A stretch of DNA of 64,000 nucleotides from assembly GCA_031366605.1 (NCBI GenBank), contig JANLOO010000022.1, positions 1 through 64,000 of the forward strand, given 5' to 3'. The stretch comes from CALMEC01 sp031366605. GTDB taxonomy: Bacteria > Actinomycetota > Thermoleophilia > Miltoncostaeales > Miltoncostaeaceae. The position numbers were made by a program, and so were the translations under genes. This document shows, one piece after another, positions 34,484 through 41,864 of the stretch; position 1 is the first letter of the stretch, and each line of letters begins with the position of its first letter. A model generated the notes under the pieces. The model saw only the letters and a program-made list of their open reading frames with translations, did no database searches and was not told the origin of the DNA.

Positions 34484-35059
34484 TTATTGCTCAGTCGCTT
34501 TGACGGTCGACAGATCCAGGGTGATCGTGATCTTGTCACCGACGAGCACGCCGCCGGCTTCGAGCACCTGATTCCAGTTGAGGCCGAAGGCCTTGCGGCT
34601 GATGGTGCCGCTCGCCTCGAGTGCGATGCGCTCGTTGCCCCACGGGTCCGTCCCCGCGCCGTTGACCGTGGCGTCGAGGGTGATTTGGTGCGTCGTGCCC
34701 TTGATGGTCAAGTCGCCCGTGACGCAGTACTCGTCCGCTCCGGTCGGGATGAGGCCCAAGGAAGCGAAATGAATTTCGGGGTGGTTGGCGGCATCGAAGA
34801 AGTCGGCTGAGCGTAGATGCTCATCGCGCTGTCCCTCGTTCGTGTCGATGCTCGCGGCCTGCACGACTCCGTCGATCCGTGCGGATCCTTGCTCGTCTGC
34901 GGTGACCGTGCCCGCGAATGCGGTGAATCGCCCGCGGACTGTGGCGATCATCATGTGCTTGACCGAGAATCCGATTGTGGAGTGCGAAGGGTCGATGTTC
35001 CACGTGCCGGAGGGCACGATGGCGGGGGTGGTGAGGGTGGTGAGGCTGTTGGCGGACAT
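34484..35059 (-). CDS. YceI-family lipid-binding protein
   Basis: The product is 191 residues. TWNIDPSHSTIGFSVKHMMI, GTVTADEQGSARIDGVVQAA and the DEHLRSADFFD signature are diagnostic for YceI, a lipocalin-like barrel that binds isoprenoids or fatty amides. There is no signal peptide, so this copy is cytosolic. AGGAG lies before the ATG at 35059. It is first gene of a two-gene unit with the VOC protein, divergent from an HxlR regulator. Paired direct repeats in the shared promoter suggest HxlR control. Confidence 0.94.
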   Translation of the reverse strand: MSANSLTTLTTPAIVPSGTWNIDPSHSTIGFSVKHMMIATVRGRFTAFAGTVTADEQGSARIDGVVQAASIDTNEGQRDEHLRSADFFDAANHPEIHFASLGLIPTGADEYCVTGDLTIKGTTHQITLDATVNGAGTDPWGNERIALEASGTISRKAFGLNWNQVLEAGGVLVGDKITITLDLSTVKATEQ

Positions 35060-35081
35060 TGCTGGTTCTCCTGATCTTGTC

Positions 35082-35132
35082 TAGTATGTGGCAACCGAAA
35101 AGCAAGTGACTGACTTTTAGTATGCGGCTACC
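35082..35132. promoter_or_regulatory. Putative HxlR operator (two direct repeats)
   Basis: TAGTATGTGGCAACC (35082-35096) and TAGTATGCGGCTACC (35118-35132) are direct repeats offset by 36 bases in the 85-base gap between yceI and hxlR. The second overlaps a TACCAT -10-like box (35129-35134) for hxlR. The arrangement suggests autoregulation and control of both transcripts. Confidence 0.6.
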
Positions 35133-35144
35133 ATAACAGAAGTA

Positions 35145-35504
35145 ATGGATCAATCAAGCCCACCCATTCCACTTGAGCTCTGCCAGCGTGCAGCACGCAT
35201 TTTCGAGCTGCTCGGCAAGCGCTGGAGCGGACTCGTCGTCGACCTGCTCCTGCAGCGGCCCGCCCGATTCAGTGAGCTGGCCCGGGCCGTCCCAGGGCTC
35301 TCTGAACGTGTGTTGGGCGAACGTCTGCGCGAACTCGAGGAGGCTGGAGTCGTCGAGCGCACGGTCGACCCGGGCCCGCCGATCACCGTCACGTACGCGC
35401 TGACCGAACTCGGCGCCGCGCTCGAACCCGCGATGGCGGAGCTTCGGACCTGGGCATCCAAGTTGATGGACCACGGCGCGCGCGTCTCGACGCCGAGCGG
35501 CTGA
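35145..35504 (+). CDS. HxlR-family transcriptional regulator
   Basis: The product is 119 residues. The winged-helix HxlR signature is present: ELLGKRWSGLVVDLLLQRPA, FSELARAVPGLSERVLGERL and RELEEAGVVERTVDPGPP with the YALTELG strand. The family often senses quinones, aldehydes or disulfide stress through a Cys; the only Cys here is in LELCQRAARIF near the N-terminus, the position used by HypR/YodB-type sensors. It is divergent from yceI-VOC and probably represses them. Confidence 0.93.
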   Translation: MDQSSPPIPLELCQRAARIFELLGKRWSGLVVDLLLQRPARFSELARAVPGLSERVLGERLRELEEAGVVERTVDPGPPITVTYALTELGAALEPAMAELRTWASKLMDHGARVSTPSG

Positions 35505-35979
35505 ACGACCGTACGGGTCGTCCGTTCATGGGTGGACCCAGGAGAACACGGGGGTTCTGCATCCCTCCGCGCGGGAGCGTTCCGCCGCCCGGGCGGAGGT
35601 ACTTCGATGGAATGCGGATCATCGACGCGGAGCCGACGTCACTTCAACGTGAGGTCGTCGCCGCCCTGGCGCTGAGGACGAGGTCAACGCGTCGATGCCG
35701 AGGCCCAGCTCCCGGGTATTCGGGCCCGCCTGAACCGATGTCACGCGAGCATCGAGGAACGCGATGCCATCTTTGTGCGTCCTGGAGTCGACGGAAGGTG
35801 GTCGCCAGGGGTACAGGCAGCGTCCCCGAGAACGGCCGGGCGGGGGAGCCCTCTACCCCCCGTTCGGGTAGGTGCCCACTGGGCCACGGCATGGGCACAC
35901 TGACCGATGGTCGAGACTTGATGAGAGTGCTGTCACAAACATCCGGTTGGGTGTTTTTGTGGGAGTAACGTCGTTGTCG
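35505..35979. other. Intergenic region without a convincing gene
   Basis: These 475 bases between the HxlR stop and the receiver-like gene hold only Arg/Pro-rich spurious frames. No repeat copy or RNA gene is seen. It probably contains the promoter for the next gene. Confidence 0.5.
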
Positions 35980-36369
35980 ATGAATGCTCTCAGAACCTCC
36001 AAGTGCGACGAGCCGATCCGCGTCGTGGTTGCGGCTGACGGCGACTCGGCTGCTCGTCTGGCGAACGTTCTCGCCGGGGATTACGTCCACGTCGTCGCGA
36101 TCGCCGAACTCGACGACAACGTCGCCGAGGCGGTTCAGCTGCTCGACCCGGATGTGCTGGTCCTGGCGGGTGGCGCTTCGATGGCCATGGCCCGCGCAGT
36201 CGCCGAAGCGGTCGCGGCAACCGCATCGCGCGTCACGGTGATGATCGTCGACGACGCGGGGGCCTTTGCCGACACGCGTGTGTTCTGGCCGAAGGTCCGC
36301 ACGTACCGCACCGCAACTGCCGTGGAGCCGCCACCCTTTCCGCTCGTCGATCTCCTCGCCTGCGCCTGA
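35980..36369 (+). CDS. Receiver-like protein lacking the phospho-acceptor Asp
   Basis: The product is 129 residues. IRVVVAADGDSAARLANVLA and the following LLDPDVLVLAGGASMAMARA match strands and helices of a CheY-like fold, but the acceptor Asp is Ala/Gly. It ends VIMIVDDAG-like and a short FPLVDLLACA tail, with no output domain. It may be a stand-alone pseudo-receiver, similar to that of the ANTAR protein at 20195. The ATG at 35980 is preceded by GGGAG at long spacing. Confidence 0.6.
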   Translation: MNALRTSKCDEPIRVVVAADGDSAARLANVLAGDYVHVVAIAELDDNVAEAVQLLDPDVLVLAGGASMAMARAVAEAVAATASRVTVMIVDDAGAFADTRVFWPKVRTYRTATAVEPPPFPLVDLLACA

Positions 36370-36391
36370 CGGTCACCTCGGGGTCGCTCCG

Positions 36392-36420
36392 GGAAATCCC
36401 GGTGAACACCGGCCGTTTTT
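36392..36420 (+). terminator. Intrinsic terminator
   Basis: CCGGT-GAAC-ACCGG (36399-36412) is a perfect hairpin followed by CCGTTTTT ending at 36420, 23 bases after the receiver-like gene. A second small palindrome, CCGGGAAATCCCGG, lies just before it and overlaps it. Confidence 0.7.
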
Positions 36421-36507
36421 GAGCCAATAGGGTATAAACCTCTGCTCACGTCTGGCAGCGGGGTGACGATCGCCCGGCTGCGGACAGCTCCGAGGAGAGG
36501 CCGAGAA

Positions 36508-37806
36508 TTGAGCGAGCATCGCGCCGAGACCATCGCATTGCATGGTGGACAGGCTCCCGATCCCACGACGAACGCCCGCGCCGTCCCGATTTATCAGACG
36601 ACGTCGTACACGTTTGACGACACCCAGCATGCCGCGGACTTGTTCGCGCTCAAAGTGCCGGGCAACATCTACACCCGGATCATGAATCCGACCTGGGACG
36701 TATTGGAGCAGCGACTCGCCGCACTCGAAGGTGGCATCGCCGCATGTGTTACCGCCTCGGGCCAGGCTGCTGTCACATACGCCGTGCTCAACATCTGCCG
36801 CGCGGGCGACAACATCATCTCGGTCTCGACGCTGTACGGGGGCACATACAACCTCTTCGCCCACACGCTCCCGCAGTTTGGCATCGAGGTGCGTTTCGTC
36901 GACCCGGATTCTCCGGAGGCCATGGCCCAACACGTCGATGGCAAAACGCGCCTGGTGTTCGCCGAGACGATCGGCAACCCCAAGCTCAACGTCGTCGACA
37001 TCGCCGCCTGGGCCGATGCCGCCCACGCGGCCGACCTTCCACTCATCGTCGACAACACCGTGGCCACCCCGCTCGGTTGCCCGGTGCTCGCACTGGGCGC
37101 CGATGTGGCGGTGCACTCGTTGACCAAGTTCATCGGCGGCCACGGCACCTCGATCGGGGGCGCCGTCGTCGACAGCGGCAAGTTCGACTGGGTCGCGCAC
37201 GCTGAGCGGTACCCAGGTCTGACCAAACCCGACCCCAGCTACCACGGGGTCGTCTGGTCGGACGCCCTCGGGCCGGCCGCCTACATCGGACGCGTGCGCA
37301 CCGTGTTGCTGCGCAACACCGGTGCCGCGCTCTCACCGTTCAACGCGTTCCTGTTCCTGCAGGGCATCGAGACGCTGCCGCTGCGCATGGAGCGCCACCA
37401 GCAGAACGCGAGCGCGGTCGCCGAACACCTGGCGGCCCACGACGCGGTGGAATGGGTCAACTACCCCGGGCTCGCCGACAACCCGTACCACGAGGTTGCC
37501 AAGAGGACGCTGCGGGGTGGCTTCGGCGCACTCGTGACGTTTGGAATCAAGGGCGGCCGCCCGGCGGGTGAGCGGTTCATCGAAGGGCTCGAGCTCTTCA
37601 GCCACCTCGCCAATATCGGTGACGCCAAGTCGCTTGCGATCCACAACGCGTCCACGACGCACTCGCAGCTCAACGAGCAGGAACTGGCCGACGCGGGCGT
37701 CACCCAGGACACGGTGCGGCTCTCGGTCGGCATCGAGCACATCGACGACATCCTTGAGGACCTCGACCAGGCGCTCGCAAAGTCGCGCGACGCCGTGACG
37801 GCTTAG
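36508..37806 (+). CDS. metY: O-acetylhomoserine sulfhydrylase
   Basis: The product is 432 residues. It is a PLP enzyme of the Cys/Met metabolism family: QTTSYTFDDTQHAADLF, NIYTRIMNPTWDVLEQRLAA, the glycine-rich TASGQAAVTYAVLN, and the PLP-Lys motif SLTKFIGGHGTSIGG. The long form and ERYPGLTKPDPSYHG insertion are typical of MetY, which makes homocysteine from O-acetylhomoserine and sulfide. The TTG at 36508 is chosen because AGGAGAGG stands seven bases upstream; a GTG at 36463 is possible. It is first gene of metY-metX-metW. No SAM riboswitch was recognised in the leader. Confidence 0.94.
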   Translation: MSEHRAETIALHGGQAPDPTTNARAVPIYQTTSYTFDDTQHAADLFALKVPGNIYTRIMNPTWDVLEQRLAALEGGIAACVTASGQAAVTYAVLNICRAGDNIISVSTLYGGTYNLFAHTLPQFGIEVRFVDPDSPEAMAQHVDGKTRLVFAETIGNPKLNVVDIAAWADAAHAADLPLIVDNTVATPLGCPVLALGADVAVHSLTKFIGGHGTSIGGAVVDSGKFDWVAHAERYPGLTKPDPSYHGVVWSDALGPAAYIGRVRTVLLRNTGAALSPFNAFLFLQGIETLPLRMERHQQNASAVAEHLAAHDAVEWVNYPGLADNPYHEVAKRTLRGGFGALVTFGIKGGRPAGERFIEGLELFSHLANIGDAKSLAIHNASTTHSQLNEQELADAGVTQDTVRLSVGIEHIDDILEDLDQALAKSRDAVTA

Positions 37807-37817
37807 GCGCGACGGAC

Positions 37818-39014
37818 GTGTCCACTGAGCCGACACGCGGTTCGGTCGGCCGTGTCGAGACCCAGCGGGTTGTCCTGTTCACGCAGGACGACCCGCTCGT
37901 GCTCCAATCCGGGGTGACGTTGGGGCCGGTCGAGGTTGCCTACGAGACATACGGCACCCTCAATTCCAACGCCTCCAACGCCGTCTTCATCTGTCATGCG
38001 CTGACGGGCGACGCCCACGCGGCCGGCCACCACGGCGACCCCTCACGCCCGGGTTGGTGGGACACGCTGATCGGTCCCGGCAAGCCGGTGGACACCGATC
38101 ACCTCTACGTCATCTGCGCCAACTTGCTCGGCGGGTGTCAAGGCACGACCGGTCCATCGAGCATCGACCCCGCGACCGGGACGCCCTACGGTCTGCGGTT
38201 TCCGATCTTCACGATCTCGGACCTGGTGACGGTGCACCGGGCGCTGTTGCGCCACCTGGGTGTGACGCGGCTGATGGCCGCGATCGGGGGATCCGTCGGC
38301 GGAATGCAGGTGCTGCAGTGGGCGCTCGATCACCCCGAGGACCTGCACGCCGGCGTCATGGTGTGTGCCACCGGCCGTCTGTCGGCGCAGAACATCGCGT
38401 TCTCGGCCGTCGCACGCGAGGCGATCCTGCGTGACCCCGACTTCAGTGGTGGGGACTACTACGACAGCCCCAAGCACCCTGACACCGGGCTCGCGCTCGC
38501 GCGCATGATCGCGCACATCACGTACCTGAGCGAGGAGTCGATGCGGCACAAGTTCGGTCGCCGGATTCAGGACGCCGACGAGCCGCGGCACAACTTCGGT
38601 GTCGACTTCCAGGTCGAGAGCTACCTGCAGTATCAGGGCGAGAGCTTCCTCAAGCGGTTCGACGCCAACAGCTACCTGTACCTGACGCGGGTCATGGACT
38701 ACTTCGACCCGTTCGCCGATCCCGTGGCCGCGGCCGAACGGATGAAGCACGTGACGACGCGATTCCTGGTGTTGTCGTTCGACACCGACTGGCGTTTTGA
38801 CACGGCGCATTCACGCGAGGTCGTGCGCACGCTGCAGGCGGGTCGGGTCCCGGTCACGTTCCGCGAGATCGAGTCGCCGTGGGGGCATGATTCGTTTCTG
38901 CTGGTGGTCCCCGAGTACCACCGCACGGTTGCGGCATTCCTGAGCCGTATGGAACAAGAGGCCGTCAACGGCGCGCGCCATGCCAAGACCCCGGGGGAGG
39001 ACGTTGCGGCCTGA
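37818..39014 (+). CDS. metX: Homoserine O-acetyltransferase
   Basis: The product is 398 residues. It has an alpha/beta-hydrolase fold with the nucleophile elbow GGSVGGMQVLQW, the oxyanion/active region GGCQGTTGPSSIDP, and the catalytic His in WGHDSFLLV. These are MetX hallmarks. It acetylates homoserine from acetyl-CoA, the substrate for MetY. It starts 12 bases after metY with GTG, and its end overlaps metW by 11 bases. The C-terminal 15 residues (EAVNGARHAKTPG...) are variable. Confidence 0.95.
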   Translation: MSTEPTRGSVGRVETQRVVLFTQDDPLVLQSGVTLGPVEVAYETYGTLNSNASNAVFICHALTGDAHAAGHHGDPSRPGWWDTLIGPGKPVDTDHLYVICANLLGGCQGTTGPSSIDPATGTPYGLRFPIFTISDLVTVHRALLRHLGVTRLMAAIGGSVGGMQVLQWALDHPEDLHAGVMVCATGRLSAQNIAFSAVAREAILRDPDFSGGDYYDSPKHPDTGLALARMIAHITYLSEESMRHKFGRRIQDADEPRHNFGVDFQVESYLQYQGESFLKRFDANSYLYLTRVMDYFDPFADPVAAAERMKHVTTRFLVLSFDTDWRFDTAHSREVVRTLQAGRVPVTFREIESPWGHDSFLLVVPEYHRTVAAFLSRMEQEAVNGARHAKTPGEDVAA

Positions 39015-39603
39015 CCTCGCATTGGTGGCCGGAATGGTGCCTGCAGGCGCGCGGGTGCTGGACCTGGGCTGCGGCGATGGGGCACTGCTGGCGCACCTGA
39101 TCCAGGTCGGTGGTTGCGACGGTCACGGTGTCGAGATCTCGACGGACGGGTTTCACGCGTGCATCGATCGCGGGGTGCCGGTCGTGCAGGGGGACATCGA
39201 CGACGGGCTCGACGACTTCGAGACCGGGTCGTTCGACGTCGTGGTGTTGTCACAGACACTGCAGGCGACACGTCGCCCGGCGTTCGTCTTGCAGGAGATG
39301 ATGCGCGTCGCGCCGGCGGGGATCGTGTCGTTTCCCAACTTCGGCCACTGGCGCATCCGGCTGGGGTTGGTGACCCGCGGACGGATGCCCTCGTCGCGGC
39401 TCCTTCCGTACGCGTGGCACGAGACGCCGAACATCCATCTCTGCACGATCCGTGATTTTGAGGCCCTGGTCACCTCCGAGCAACTCCGGGTGACGGCGCG
39501 CGTTCCGCTCAACGTCGCCGGGGGTCGCGCGCCGGCTCGCGTCGAGCGGCGTCCCAACCTGCTCGCCGCCGGTGCCGTCTACCGGCTTGAGACCGGCCAC
39601 TGA
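39004..39603 (+). CDS. metW: MetW-family methyltransferase-like protein
   Basis: The product is 199 residues. VLDLGCGDGALLAHL is the SAM-binding motif, and HGVEISTDGFHACIDRGVPV and FVLQEMMRVAPAGIVSFPNF are characteristic of MetW. It is usually encoded after metX; in some bacteria MetW is needed to activate MetX. The TTG at 39004 gives the standard MRPDL start right after GGAGG (spacing is tight). It overlaps the metX end by 11 bases. Confidence 0.93.
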   Translation: MRPDLALVAGMVPAGARVLDLGCGDGALLAHLIQVGGCDGHGVEISTDGFHACIDRGVPVVQGDIDDGLDDFETGSFDVVVLSQTLQATRRPAFVLQEMMRVAPAGIVSFPNFGHWRIRLGLVTRGRMPSSRLLPYAWHETPNIHLCTIRDFEALVTSEQLRVTARVPLNVAGGRAPARVERRPNLLAAGAVYRLETGH

Positions 39604-39714
39604 GGAGTCGGAATCGCAATTGCAGGGATGCGGTCACTTCTCGCAACGAGCACAAAAATTTTGTGTGAGCGGGGAGGTAAGGAATACTCGGGGCATGCGT
39701 CGTATTCATAGATC

Positions 39715-39906
39715 ATGAACCGACCAGTCCCCACCCCCCGAACCGAGCTCGGCCTCGACTTGGAGAAGGCGCTCGCCGAATGGATGGATGCTTCTCGCCG
39801 TGCGTATGAGCCGAGTAGGGATCTGCACGACGAGCAGGCGGAGCACGCCGCGTGGCGTCGAGTCCAGTCGGCGTTGACCTCGGCCGACGTGGCAGCCGCT
39901 GCGTAG
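39715..39906 (+). CDS. Small hydrophilic helical protein
   Basis: The product is 63 residues, mostly helical and charged (LGLDLEKALAEWMDASRRAY, then DLHDEQAEHAAWRRVQSALT). The ATG at 39715 has no good ribosome-binding site of its own, but it overlaps the stop of a 7-codon frame (39695-39718, MRRIHRS) preceded by GGGGAGG. That could allow coupled translation. No family is recognised. Confidence 0.5.
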   Translation: MNRPVPTPRTELGLDLEKALAEWMDASRRAYEPSRDLHDEQAEHAAWRRVQSALTSADVAAAA

Positions 39907-40015
39907 ATCGACGCCCACGACGTTTACGGGGGCGAGTCTGCCCGTCGTCGTGGCGCGCGGCATCGCGCGGGTCGCGGTTGACTACACTGGGTGATCTCAA
40001 CCACGGAGTGGGAGC

Positions 40016-40549
40016 GTGACCGGCGTGTCCGAAGGCAAGCGGCGAATCGATCGCATCAACCGACCCGAGTTCCTCGAAGGTATCGACGATCTCGACCTCA
40101 GCGATCTTCGCGAGCGTCGCGATGAGTGCCGCGAAGAGCTTGAGCACCTTTCGATGCTGCGCCGGTACGTGCAGAGCCGCGCCGAGATCCTCAAAGGTGA
40201 GCTCAGCCGGCGTCACGGAGAGAGTGCTGGATCACTGCTGGACAACCTGGCCGAGATCCTGGCGACCGACGATCATCCCAGTAGCTCCCGCGGCGGTGCG
40301 ATGCGCCTGCACGTCCCTGATGACGAGATGCTGCGCGCCCGGCGCCGGGTCGAGAAGCTGGTCGCCGACTCGGGCGTCACGGACCCGGCCTCATTGTCGG
40401 ACGCCGAGATCGAAGCCGCGGTCGCGGGCCTCAAGATCGAAGAGCAAGCCGTGTCCGCCGATCGCGCGGAGGTCATCCGAGTGCTGGACGTCCTGCAGGA
40501 CGAGCTGAAGCGCCGATTCAAGGACGACCCGGCTTCCGTCCTGGCCTGA
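40016..40549 (+). CDS. RsiG-like anti-sigma factor (aerial mycelium formation protein family)
   Basis: The product is 177 residues. RRIDRINRPEFLEGIDDLDL, then LRERRDECREELEHLSMLRRY and VQSRAEILKGEL, match the two-helix coil of RsiG, the anti-sigma factor of WhiG whose activity depends on c-di-GMP. The signature E-x3-S-x2-R-x3-Q-x3-D is partly kept here: Ser, Arg and Gln are in register, the first Glu is Leu and the last Asp is Glu. A second coil lies at about 100-175. The start is GTG 40016 with GGAG seven bases upstream. No whiG-like gene is nearby. Confidence 0.8.
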   Translation: MTGVSEGKRRIDRINRPEFLEGIDDLDLSDLRERRDECREELEHLSMLRRYVQSRAEILKGELSRRHGESAGSLLDNLAEILATDDHPSSSRGGAMRLHVPDDEMLRARRRVEKLVADSGVTDPASLSDAEIEAAVAGLKIEEQAVSADRAEVIRVLDVLQDELKRRFKDDPASVLA

Positions 40550-40573
40550 CCCCCTCCGTCGTGCGATGACGGC

Positions 40574-41782
40574 TCAGGCCTGCGTCGAGTCCGAGGGCGT
40601 CATCACGACGACTGCGTTTGCCTCCCATCCCGCGATGCGGTCGGCGCTGTGGCCGAGTTCCTCGAGGACCGCACGGGTGTCGGCACCCAGGTGGCGACCT
40701 GGGAACCTGACCTCGCCGGGTGTCCGCGACAGTCGCACGGATGGCGCCATCATCGTGACCCGACCCAGCTCCTGGTCCGTGACCTCGGTCAGCATCCCCA
40801 TCGCCTGCACCTGAGGATCGTCGAACAACTCGTCGCGATCGCGTACCGGCCCGCATGGGACGCCCGCCGCGTCACACACGTCAATCCAGTGCGCCGTCGA
40901 CGCCGTGCGCAGACGCGGAGCGAACAAGCCGACCAGCTCCTCGGTGCGCTCCACCCGATCCGTCCGTGAGTGAAACCGCTCCTCGAGCAACAGCTCGGGC
41001 ATGCCGAGTGCGGCGCAGAACCGGTGCGCCAGGTGCTCGGCCAAGGCGGCGATCGCGATCCATCCGTCAGCGGTTTCGTAGACCCGGTAGAACGCACGGC
41101 AAAACGCCATCACTTGCGGAGGCTGATCGTGCAGGCGCACCAGCGAGTGCGCGTTGAGCGCGACCGCCATCCCAAGCAGTGACAGCTCGACGCGCTGCCC
41201 CCGGCCCGAGCGCTCGCGTTCGAGCAGCGCCGCGAGGATCCCGGTGCACGCGAGCAGCGGCAGGCCCGTGTCGTTGACAGGGATCGGGCTCGCCCTGGGA
41301 GGGTCGTCTGTCGTGGCCGATCCCGGCGGCATGAACCCGCCAATCGCCTCGGTGACGATGTCGTAGCCCCGGTGCTCGCGTTTGGGTCCACCGTCGCCGT
41401 ACGCGGAGATCTGGCAGTAGACCAGGCGCTCGTTGAGCGCCTGGCACGTCGGCCAATCGATGCCAAGACGTTCGGGTATGCCGGGGCGCACGTTCGTGAT
41501 CAACACGTCCGCACGTCGCACGAGTTGGTGCGCGATGCCCTGCCCGTCCGCTGTGGTCAGGTCGATGCACACCGCGCGCTTGTTGCGATTGGTCTGCAGA
41601 TGATGGCGGCTGCGTCCCGGATGCCCCGGCACGACCTCGTGGAAGCGCCACTCGTCTCCGGTGGGACGCTCGATCTTGATGACGTCGGCACCCAGATCCC
41701 CCAGGTGCATTCCGGTCAACGGTCCCGCAAGGCTCTGCGAGACGTCGAGCACGCGAGTGCCGCTGAGCGGTCCACCGTCCAC
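40574..41782 (-). CDS. CaiB/BaiF-family CoA-transferase
   Basis: The product is 402 residues. GTRVLDVSQSLAGPLTGMHL, DLGADVIKIERPTGDEWR, LQTNRNKRAVCIDL and the catalytic-Asp segment RGYDIVTEAIGG identify class III CoA-transferases. They move CoA between acyl acids by a mixed-anhydride mechanism. The substrate cannot be told from the sequence, and no catabolic operon adjoins it. The GTG at 41782 has a TAGCCT -10-like box six bases upstream, which suggests a leaderless transcript. Confidence 0.93.
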   Translation of the reverse strand: MDGGPLSGTRVLDVSQSLAGPLTGMHLGDLGADVIKIERPTGDEWRFHEVVPGHPGRSRHHLQTNRNKRAVCIDLTTADGQGIAHQLVRRADVLITNVRPGIPERLGIDWPTCQALNERLVYCQISAYGDGGPKREHRGYDIVTEAIGGFMPPGSATTDDPPRASPIPVNDTGLPLLACTGILAALLERERSGRGQRVELSLLGMAVALNAHSLVRLHDQPPQVMAFCRAFYRVYETADGWIAIAALAEHLAHRFCAALGMPELLLEERFHSRTDRVERTEELVGLFAPRLRTASTAHWIDVCDAAGVPCGPVRDRDELFDDPQVQAMGMLTEVTDQELGRVTMMAPSVRLSRTPGEVRFPGRHLGADTRAVLEELGHSADRIAGWEANAVVVMTPSDSTQA

Positions 41783-41788
41783 CGCGTC

Positions 41789-41794
41789 AGGCTA
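41789..41794 (-). promoter_or_regulatory. Putative -10 box of the CoA-transferase gene
   Basis: TAGCCT on the minus strand ends six bases before the GTG at 41782, the spacing of a leaderless actinobacterial promoter. No clear -35 was identified. Confidence 0.4.
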
Positions 41795-41852
41795 TACCGA
41801 GACGGATCAGCTCCGCGGGCCTGTCGGGTTTCGCCGCCGTGGTCCGGGTCGC

Positions 41853-41858
41853 TACCGT
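41853..41858 (+). promoter_or_regulatory. Putative -10 box of the beta-propeller gene
   Basis: TACCGT ends six bases before the GTG at 41865. It is the same TAnnnT plus six-base arrangement seen for 46130 and 41782. Confidence 0.4.
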
Positions 41859-41864
41859 GTCGAC

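Noticed and set aside
36422..36507. Possible SAM riboswitch before metY
   Set aside because: The leader has hairpins and GGCAGCGGGGTGACGA, but I could not match the SAM-I, SAM-II or SAM-IV consensus. A covariance search would be needed.
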